Source: Chlamydiae bacterium RIFCSPHIGHO2_12_FULL_27_8 (GTDB lineage Bacteria; Chlamydiota; Chlamydiia; Chlamydiales; SM23-39). From it: a stretch of 5,389 bases of DNA. Made by a program: the position numbers and the translations under genes. The notes beneath the pieces are model-generated. The model was not told the DNA's origin. It saw only the letters and a program-made list of their open reading frames with translations, and searched no databases. How positions within the stretch are numbered: position 1 is the stretch's first letter; each line of letters opens with the position of its first letter. Shown piece by piece: positions 1 to 5,146 of the stretch. The stretch lies in assembly GCA_001796155.1 (NCBI GenBank), contig MGLU01000054.1, positions 2,445-7,833 on the forward strand, written 5' to 3'.

Positions 1-1
1 T

Positions 2-247
2 CTTAAAATTAAAAAAGAAAATGGCATTCAATTAATATTATTTTATGACTTAGGAATCGCAACTAAATATAAAATCACCCCCCTTGAAGACAAATCCAAA
101 CTAATCTATGGATATGGACCGGGTTTGCGTTTAAAAGTAAATCCATATTTTGATGCTCATGTAGACTTAGGATTCAAAGGAGTAAAAAAAATGGATTTGG
201 ATAATAAAAATTATTTAATCCATTTTGAAATTAACTTCAGTTATTAA
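2..247 (+). CDS. C-terminal end of an outer-membrane beta-barrel protein, Omp85/TpsB-like (partial)
   Basis: An open frame enters from the left edge and runs 81 codons to a TAA at 245-247; the start lies outside the window. The translation alternates polar and hydrophobic residues as beta-barrel strands do. It contains GYGPGLRLKV, which resembles the G-x-G-x-G-L-R strand near the C-terminus of Omp85-superfamily barrels (BamA, and ShlB/FhaC two-partner secretion transporters). This is followed by a strand like FDAHVDLGF, and the protein ends HFEINFSY with a terminal aromatic residue, as expected for a BamA-dependent outer-membrane barrel. The terminal residue is Tyr rather than the more common Phe. 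The family call rests on this short C-terminal pattern only; another 16-stranded or smaller barrel is possible. The gene converges on the minus-strand operon and overlaps its last gene by 11 bases. Confidence 0.55.
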   Translation, partial: LKIKKENGIQLILFYDLGIATKYKITPLEDKSKLIYGYGPGLRLKVNPYFDAHVDLGFKGVKKMDLDNKNYLIHFEINFSY

Positions 248-656
248 TATCAATCTCAATATAGTCTTTCTCAGGAATTATCACCCATGCAATCAAATAT
301 GAAATCAACATTGGAAATACCGCTGTAATTAACATCAATATAATAAAAATAATTCTGATTAATGTTGGGTCCAACTTAAAATATCTTGCAATAGATGCCA
401 ATACCCCACCAAATTTTGCATCTTTTTTAACTCTATATAGCTTTTTATAATGAGACTCCTCATGCCCTTTCGGAGCTAAGGGAATAATTAACCCACCTAT
501 AAAATATCCTATCAATACAGGAACTATTCCGGTTAAAATCATTATAAAAATTAAAATCAGCCTCAATAGTGTCGGATCAATTTCAAAATACTCTCCAAGC
601 CCACCACATATTCCAAGAATTTTATTGTTTTTTTTAGATCTATATAATTTTTTCAA
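237..656 (-). CDS. Small membrane protein with two tandem PspC domains
   Basis: 139 residues. PspC domains are short inner-membrane modules named after phage shock protein C, which senses envelope stress together with PspB and binds PspA. The sequence shows two copies, at residues 2-61 and 71-130, joined by a short linker (PKGHEESHY). Each copy has KKLYR-x-KK, then YF-x-[IL]-DPTL-x-R, then a long hydrophobic span ending IIP. Copy 1 keeps the classic GICGGLGEYF segment; copy 2 has GVLASIARYF and has lost the Cys and two Gly. The start is TTG at 654-656, chosen because the KKLYRS start fits the family exactly and an AAGGG ribosome binding site lies 6 bases upstream, on the prs stop codon. It is the last gene of the minus-strand operon, 9 bases after prs. 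No pspA, pspB or pspF is in the window, so a role in envelope stress is a family-level guess; naming it pspC would overstate what is seen. Confidence 0.88.
   Translation of the reverse strand: MKKLYRSKKNNKILGICGGLGEYFEIDPTLLRLILIFIMILTGIVPVLIGYFIGGLIIPLAPKGHEESHYKKLYRVKKDAKFGGVLASIARYFKLDPTLIRIIFIILMLITAVFPMLISYLIAWVIIPEKDYIEIDINN
267..653 (-). repeat. Internal duplication of the PspC domain (two protein-level copies)
   Basis: Residues 2-61 (bases 474-653) and 71-130 (bases 267-446) align without gaps at a constant offset of 69 residues. By hand count 28 of 60 positions are identical. Both copies include the KKLYR opening, the DPTL-x-R core and the IIP end. The copies have diverged at the GICGG/GVLAS site. 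Confidence 0.85.
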
Positions 657-662
657 CTTGTA

Positions 663-667
663 CCCTT
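663..667 (-). promoter_or_regulatory. Ribosome binding site for the TTG-started PspC gene
   Basis: AAGGG on the minus strand, 6 bases before the TTG start at 654-656. It overlaps the TAA stop of prs (666-668), so ribosomes finishing prs are positioned to restart. It decides the TTG start for the PspC gene. Confidence 0.7.
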
Positions 668-1703
668 AATATTCAAATAAATTAGATAACGATTCAGAAT
701 TTTGAGATTTTCTAATTGCTTCAGCAATTAGCGGTGCAATAGAAATTTGTGTTATATTAGACGGTGCTTCTTTTGATAAAGGTATAGTATCTGTTACCAT
801 AAGCTCATGAATTTTTGAATTTTTTATTATCTGCATAGCATTTTTGGAAAATACAGGGTGTGTAATACATGCATATATTTTTTTTGCACCTAAATTTTTA
901 ATTTCATCCACAGCTTTTACTAATGTAGTTCCTGTATCACAGATATCATCTACAATTACAACATCACAATCTTTAACATTGCCAATAATTTGAATGGTAT
1001 TAACCTCTCCGGATGCATGTCTTTCTTTAAAAACAATAGCTAAATCTGCTTCAATACCATACTTTTTTAAACCATTTTGAAATTTTTTTGCCCTTCCCAG
1101 AGCCCCTGCATCAGGTGCTACCACAACTAATTTTTCAGGATTTCTTCTAGCAATATATGGAACAAATATTACTGCAGAAGTTAAATTATCAACTGAAATA
1201 TTATGGAAAAATCCCTGAATTTGAGAGGAATGAAGATCTACAGAAATAACATGATTAGCACCTGCCAGCTCTAATATCATTGCTATATCGGAAGCAGATA
1301 TCGGAACTCTTGAAGACTCTTTTCTATCTTGACGTGCATAGCCAAAATATGGCAATACCGCAATTATAGATTTTGGAGAAGCCCTTTTACATGCTCTTAT
1401 CATCAAATAAAGCTCCATTAAATTATCATTAACGCTTGACTCATTTGTCCTGCATGTCGATTGCAATATAAAAACATCTTTATTTCTTATTCTTTCAGAT
1501 ATTTTTATATTAATTTCTCCATCATTAAACTTTTGCACATTGTCTTTATTTATATTCACGCCCAAAAGATTTGAAACCTCTACTGCTAATGAAAAATTCG
1601 AATTTCCTGATAAAAGCATAAAATTATTATTATCAATTTTTTTATCGTCTGCATATATTGCCGAAACAGATATTATTAATGTAAACAAAACATATCTTAA
1701 CAT
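666..1703 (-). CDS. prs: Ribose-phosphate pyrophosphokinase (PRPP synthetase) with an N-terminal signal sequence
   Basis: 345 residues. The enzyme makes PRPP from ribose 5-phosphate and ATP, for nucleotide, His and Trp synthesis. Residues 29-345 are a full-length Prs (317 residues, normal size). The ATP-site F59/D61/E63 (KFNDGE), YARQD (R124, Q125), DLH (H158), D198 in APDAG, the flexible-loop KER at 226-228 (as in human PRPS) and the PRPP loop VDDICDTGTT at 251-260 are all present. Two oddities are four extra residues between STC (82-84) and NDNLMEL (92-98), and DTGTT where Prs usually has DT-x-GT. In front is a 28-residue extension with one Arg, a hydrophobic core (VLFTLIISVSAI) and an IYA-DD end that looks like a signal peptidase I site. 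The start at 1703 has a strong AAGGAGAT site; the usual Prs start at codon 29 (1619) has none. The gene lies 12 bases after the MORN gene and 9 before the PspC gene. The enzyme identity is certain; export is inferred. An alternative is an uncleaved membrane anchor. Confidence 0.95.
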   Translation of the reverse strand: MLRYVLFTLIISVSAIYADDKKIDNNNFMLLSGNSNFSLAVEVSNLLGVNINKDNVQKFNDGEINIKISERIRNKDVFILQSTCRTNESSVNDNLMELYLMIRACKRASPKSIIAVLPYFGYARQDRKESSRVPISASDIAMILELAGANHVISVDLHSSQIQGFFHNISVDNLTSAVIFVPYIARRNPEKLVVVAPDAGALGRAKKFQNGLKKYGIEADLAIVFKERHASGEVNTIQIIGNVKDCDVVIVDDICDTGTTLVKAVDEIKNLGAKKIYACITHPVFSKNAMQIIKNSKIHELMVTDTIPLSKEAPSNITQISIAPLIAEAIRKSQNSESLSNLFEY

Positions 1704-1707
1704 CCGG

Positions 1708-1715
1708 ATCTCCTT
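1708..1715 (-). promoter_or_regulatory. Strong ribosome binding site for the long (signal-bearing) prs start
   Basis: AAGGAGAT on the minus strand. Its AGGAG core (1710-1714) is 6 bases before the ATG at 1701-1703, and it abuts the TAA stop of the upstream repeat gene (1716-1718). By contrast, the 25 bases before the internal ATG at 1617-1619 are A/T-rich with no AGGAG-like sequence. This is the main evidence that the signal-like extension is translated. Confidence 0.85.
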
Positions 1716-4280
1716 TTAGTCGATGCAAGTTCCATTATCAAATGTTTGAATAATAACTTCACCATTTTCTAAATATTTCTTTTTTTCACCATGCAGCTTA
1801 TCATTTAGAAAATTTTGCTCTAAGCAAATTGTGCCGTTATCATTATATTTGTTTACTTTCCCATGTTTCTTTCCTTCAACATAAAAACCTTCAAAAACAA
1901 TATTTCCTTTTTCATTAAAATATATGCTTTTTCCATCAAGAAGATCATTTTTATAATTATTGACTCCTGCTGTTAAACCATTTTTATGAAAAAGCTTTTC
2001 AACCCCGTTTTTTTTTCCGTTTATAAATGTTAGAGTTTTATAAACTTCACCTGTCGGAAAATATTGTATAAAATTTCCATGCTGTTCAGAATTTACATAA
2101 TCTACTTTTACGTAAACTTTTTCATTAGGTGTAAAATATGTAGCTGTACCATTTAATTTATCCTCTTTATAAAAAGATTCAGAAATTTTGTTCTTGTTTT
2201 CACCATATTCAATAAATAAACCATCCATAAAATTATTTTTAAAATTACCATCCAAAACTAATAATTTTTCATCTTTTTTTATAACAAAAATTTTATATGG
2301 CCCTTCTTTTATACTATTTTTATATGTAATTAATTTCTGAATATTATTTGGATATGTAACCAAATACTCTCCTTCAATTTTTCCATCTATAAAATTTCCT
2401 TCTTCAAGGACATTTTTGTTTTTATCATATAAAACCTTTTTCCCATCTAGCTTGCCATTTTTATAATTTAAAATAGCCTGAACCTCCCCATTATTATAAT
2501 AAGTTATTTGTTGCCCATTAAAATTTCCTTCATCATCAAATTGGAATTGTTTAGCAATTTTAGATTTATAGTTTTCAGAATCTTTTTCTGAAAAATATTC
2601 TATATGCTCTTTTATAGGTTTACCTTCATTAAAAAACTGCTTGGCTTGAATTGATCCATCTTCAAAATATGCAATAACTTCTCCATCAAATTTATCATTT
2701 TTAAAAAAGGCTCTTTTCTGAAGCTTGTTATTTTCAAAATTCCAAATTGCTTCCCCTTCTTTTTTATTTTCATTAAAAAAAAGTTTCTCCTTTAAGCTGC
2801 CATCTTCATAATAAGTTACATAATTTCCATCTAGTTTATCATCTTTGTTTCTAGCTTCTAAAAATATTTTTCCATTAGGATAATATCTTTTTTCCAATCC
2901 ATTTTTTTTGCCATTTTCAAATTCAATCAACTGAACCAAAATATTTTTGTCATTATAAAATCTATGCGTTTTATCAGGTTTATGATCAACATAACTACCC
3001 TCAAATTTAGGCGTTCCATTTTCATACCATTCTGTTATTGCACCATCGAGCTTTCCTTTTTTAAAGTTCAGCTTTTTAATAAGAATTCCACTTTCAGTCC
3101 ATGCTTTATATTCACCTTCAAGCTCACCATTATCATAATTTGCTTCCATCATAATTTCTGAATTTGCATAAAATTCTCTTTGAGTTTTATGAAATTTACC
3201 ATCTATATAATTAAAGTCTTTTTGAAGTTTACCGTTTGAAAAATACTCTTTATATTCTTTGTCCAATTTTTCATTTTTTAAAAAGTATTTTTTTATCAAT
3301 ACTCCTTCTTCATTGTATTCAGATATCGGACTTTTTAAGTTACCACTGTTATCAAAATCTCCTAAATAACATAATTTATTATTCGGAAAATATTTATAAT
3401 GTTTACCTATTGGCTTTCCCTCTTTATATTCTCCCTGACCCAAAACTTTGCCTTCATCCGAATAAAAAATTTCTTTACCGGTTTTTTTGCCGTTTTTATA
3501 CAATACCGTGTAACTTTCTTTTCCATTTTTATGATAAACAATATGTATCCCTACCGGGACATCATCTTTATAATCTATTGTCTCTTGAATCTGAGAGTTA
3601 TCATAATATCCAATAACTGCAGGTGATCTGTTTGTTCCATTCAATTTTCCATTCACATAATTTTTTTTGATATTTAATTTTCCACTTTCAAAATAGTATT
3701 TGCATAATCCATTTAATTGATTGTTTTTATATTTCAAATGAACTTTTTTATTGCCATTTTCAAAATAAACAAAATAATCTCCTTCAAGCTCTCCATCTTG
3801 AAAAAATCCATCTTCCTGAATTTCTGAATTTTCAAAAAAAGTTTTAAAAGTTCCGTTTAAGACTCCATTCTTGTAATTTTGAAATGAAGCTAATTTATTT
3901 TTTGGATAAAAATTTTTAATCTCTCCCTCTAAAAATCCTTTTGCGAAAATTGAATACCTTTTAAGTTCTCCATTATCATAAAAATCAACACATACACCAT
4001 CCGGAACTACAGAAGATTTCCAATTTTTATACCCGGGCATATCTTCAGTTACAACACATAAATCAGACTCCTGCTTAATAGCTCCGTTTTCATAATATAT
4101 AACTTGTTTGACAGGCATTTCACCTTTTTGTGTGGGGGCATAGAATAAAGATACCTCAGGATTTCCATTTTGGTAAAATTTTACATTATCAACTCTCCAT
4201 GCCGGTTCTTTTTCTTTTAATTGTACTGTATTCGCAAATGCAAAATTAAAAAAACATAATATAAAAAATATTTTTTTCAT
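1716..4280 (-). CDS. Exported giant MORN_2/YwqK-type repeat protein
   Basis: 854 residues from the chosen ATG at 4278-4280. This start gives a good signal peptide (MKKIFF..., cleavage after AFA at residue 16) and has AAAGGGG 8 bases upstream. The frame stays open to a TTG at 4335-4337, but that start lacks a ribosome binding site and would bury the signal peptide. From about residue 30 to the end the protein is repeats of about 24 residues with the pattern Y-x-NG-x-[IL]-x(6)-[YF]-x-[ND]G-x-[LK]-[DNE]G. I count about 32-33 units. This is the MORN-variant repeat (MORN_2) found in proteins often auto-named 'YwqK family antitoxin'; nothing here supports a toxin-antitoxin role. There is no other domain, no lipobox and no C-terminal anchor. 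Likely periplasmic, surface or secreted. It sits between T2SS pseudopilins and prs. Function unknown; binding or scaffolding is a guess. Confidence 0.9.
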   Translation of the reverse strand: MKKIFFILCFFNFAFANTVQLKEKEPAWRVDNVKFYQNGNPEVSLFYAPTQKGEMPVKQVIYYENGAIKQESDLCVVTEDMPGYKNWKSSVVPDGVCVDFYDNGELKRYSIFAKGFLEGEIKNFYPKNKLASFQNYKNGVLNGTFKTFFENSEIQEDGFFQDGELEGDYFVYFENGNKKVHLKYKNNQLNGLCKYYFESGKLNIKKNYVNGKLNGTNRSPAVIGYYDNSQIQETIDYKDDVPVGIHIVYHKNGKESYTVLYKNGKKTGKEIFYSDEGKVLGQGEYKEGKPIGKHYKYFPNNKLCYLGDFDNSGNLKSPISEYNEEGVLIKKYFLKNEKLDKEYKEYFSNGKLQKDFNYIDGKFHKTQREFYANSEIMMEANYDNGELEGEYKAWTESGILIKKLNFKKGKLDGAITEWYENGTPKFEGSYVDHKPDKTHRFYNDKNILVQLIEFENGKKNGLEKRYYPNGKIFLEARNKDDKLDGNYVTYYEDGSLKEKLFFNENKKEGEAIWNFENNKLQKRAFFKNDKFDGEVIAYFEDGSIQAKQFFNEGKPIKEHIEYFSEKDSENYKSKIAKQFQFDDEGNFNGQQITYYNNGEVQAILNYKNGKLDGKKVLYDKNKNVLEEGNFIDGKIEGEYLVTYPNNIQKLITYKNSIKEGPYKIFVIKKDEKLLVLDGNFKNNFMDGLFIEYGENKNKISESFYKEDKLNGTATYFTPNEKVYVKVDYVNSEQHGNFIQYFPTGEVYKTLTFINGKKNGVEKLFHKNGLTAGVNNYKNDLLDGKSIYFNEKGNIVFEGFYVEGKKHGKVNKYNDNGTICLEQNFLNDKLHGEKKKYLENGEVIIQTFDNGTCID
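1719..4193 (-). repeat. Coding tandem repeat array, about 32-33 units of about 72 bases
   Basis: The repeat gene's body consists of protein-level repeats, most exactly 24 residues (72 bases) from base 3992 leftwards. Typical units open with x-x-YYENG or x-x-YFEDG and close with NGKLDG or DGELEG. Irregular units are the first two (residues about 30-96, with a Cys pair at C75 and C97), one with an NRSPA insertion (about 3640), one lengthened around EKDSENYKSK (about 2570), and a long one around KKDEKLLVLDG (about 2270). The last unit is cut short, ending FDNGTCID. Units are well diverged from each other, so the array looks old rather than freshly expanded. Confidence 0.88.
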
Positions 4281-4288
4281 TAGAAAAA

Positions 4289-4295
4289 CCCCTTT
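4289..4295 (-). promoter_or_regulatory. Ribosome binding site deciding the repeat-protein start
   Basis: AAAGGGG on the minus strand, 8 bases before the ATG at 4278-4280. It supports the 854-residue product with an N-terminal signal peptide over the longer TTG-started frame. Confidence 0.65.
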
Positions 4296-4307
4296 AAAAT
4301 TCCACAA

Positions 4308-4337
4308 TTTACATTTTAATTTATAAAAAGGTTTCAA
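4308..4337 (-). promoter_or_regulatory. Possible weak promoter in the 57-base gap before the repeat gene
   Basis: The only non-coding gap in the operon larger than 12 bases (4281-4337) contains TTGAAA at 4332-4337 and TGTAAA at 4308-4313, 18 bases apart. This resembles sigma-70 -35 and -10 boxes with 5/6 and 4/6 matches. In DNA this AT-rich such matches arise easily, so this is only a candidate for separate expression of the repeat protein, prs and the PspC gene. Confidence 0.2.
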
Positions 4338-4760
4338 TCAAGATTTTAAGATAAGAATTTTTGTTTTATTCAATTTTAGATTATGAAATTTTAGTTCACC
4401 TTCCGGGTAAATTCTGTTCGTTGCAGAAAATATAATTTCTATCTCTTCCATATAATTTTCATTAAATTTAAATGATGCATTTTTGAAAATATGCTTCTCT
4501 TTAAATGCATTCTTGCTGTGTATTACCTTCAAATATGAATTTTTGGTGTCTTGATAAAAAATTAAAGTTATATCTTCCTGGTCTGTAAAAGCTTTTTTTT
4601 TAAATAATTCAATATGAGATGAGATGTTTTTAAATGTATATTCAAAATTATATTTATCTATAGCCTTTTTAATATTTATTGTAAGAAATGATGAAATCAA
4701 AACTATCAATGAGAGAGAAACTATCAGTTCAATTAAAGTGAAACTTCTAATATTCTTCAT
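4338..4760 (-). CDS. Minor type II secretion pseudopilin (GspH/I-like)
   Basis: 140 residues. Pseudopilins are cleaved and methylated by the prepilin peptidase and assemble into the short periplasmic T2SS pseudopilus. The N-terminus MKNIRS-FTLIE-LIVSLSLIVLISS is a class III prepilin leader: a short basic leader, FTLIE with Glu at +5, and a 20-residue hydrophobic helix. The residue before the cleavage point is Ser, not the usual Gly. The rest is a small, Lys/Phe/Asn-rich globular part without a recognisable subfamily motif, so the assignment to GspH, GspI or another minor class is open. The gene overlaps gspG by 14 bases. Its initiation region (GAAGAAGAGG before ATG) is also the codons for the acidic tail of GspG, which suggests translational coupling. 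An A9 run at 4593-4601 encodes three Lys. Confidence 0.85.
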   Translation of the reverse strand: MKNIRSFTLIELIVSLSLIVLISSFLTINIKKAIDKYNFEYTFKNISSHIELFKKKAFTDQEDITLIFYQDTKNSYLKVIHSKNAFKEKHIFKNASFKFNENYMEEIEIIFSATNRIYPEGELKFHNLKLNKTKILILKS

Positions 4761-5145
4761 CCTCTTCTTCTATTTCATTAGTTTTGTTGTGTTTAGCTAA
4801 ATATTCATCTAGCTTTTTAGATTTAATTAATATTTTATTCTTATCGCTTTTAATAATAAAAAATTCCCCCCAGCCATCTTTTATAATCGATTCTACTGAT
4901 TTGACAAGACCGGAATCTATTAAATATTTTTTGTGATTTTTAACAACTTCTTCAATCTTATGTCCCTCTGACACCGCAATATAGAGAATATCTCTCATCT
5001 GTTTTTGTGCCATTTGAGTCTTAAATGCTTTGCCTTTATTTAAACTGCCTTTAACATTATACCCAATTACTGAAGATATTATTCCAATCAGCAATACCAC
5101 TATCATAATCTCAATTAAAGTAATGTACCTTTTCGTTACCTTCAT
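4747..5145 (-). CDS. gspG: Type II secretion major pseudopilin, GspG-like
   Basis: 132 residues; the main subunit of the T2SS pseudopilus. The leader MKVTKRY is followed by ITLIE-IMIVVLLIGIISS, with Glu at +5 and the hydrophobic assembly helix. The next stretch (residues about 30-42, NVKGSLNKGKAFK) and the later KDGWGEFF (like DPWGNPY of GspG) support GspG over minor pseudopilins. Two oddities: Tyr stands at -1 where Gly is normal, and the C-terminal Ca-binding loop of typical GspG (S-x-G-x-DG) is not seen. Instead the protein ends in a charged tail, EIEEEDEEY. ATG at 5143-5145 has AGGAG 6 bases upstream, inside the last codons of gspF. The gene begins 1 base after the gspF stop and overlaps the next gene by 14 bases. 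The pattern resembles chlamydial GspG as recalled from memory. Confidence 0.87.
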   Translation of the reverse strand: MKVTKRYITLIEIMIVVLLIGIISSVIGYNVKGSLNKGKAFKTQMAQKQMRDILYIAVSEGHKIEEVVKNHKKYLIDSGLVKSVESIIKDGWGEFFIIKSDKNKILIKSKKLDEYLAKHNKTNEIEEEDEEY

Positions 5146-5146
5146 T

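Noticed and set aside
1617..1619. Codon 29 ATG as the only prs start
   Set aside because: It matches the usual Prs N-terminus but has no ribosome binding site, whereas the upstream ATG has a strong one; internal initiation as a second product cannot be ruled out.
2964..3626. Plus-strand open frames of 65-126 codons opposite the repeat gene
   Set aside because: They lie antisense to a clear repeat-encoding gene, translate to low-complexity Phe/Ile/Leu/Tyr-rich text with no domain, and are the expected by-product of AT-rich repeat codons read on the other strand.
1719..4193. CRISPR-like or other non-coding tandem repeat, given the 72-base periodicity
   Set aside because: The period is carried by protein-level repeats in one uninterrupted frame; DNA units are diverged and there are no conserved direct repeats separated by unique spacers.
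1716..4280. Antitoxin of a toxin-antitoxin pair, as YwqK-family proteins are often labelled
   Set aside because: The product has a signal peptide, is very long, and no small toxin-like gene is next to it; the label is a naming artefact of the repeat family.
4281..4337. Upstream extension of the repeat protein by 19 residues to a TTG at 4335-4337
   Set aside because: No ribosome binding site precedes the TTG, and the extension would hide a good signal peptide; the ATG at 4278-4280 with AAAGGGG upstream fits better.
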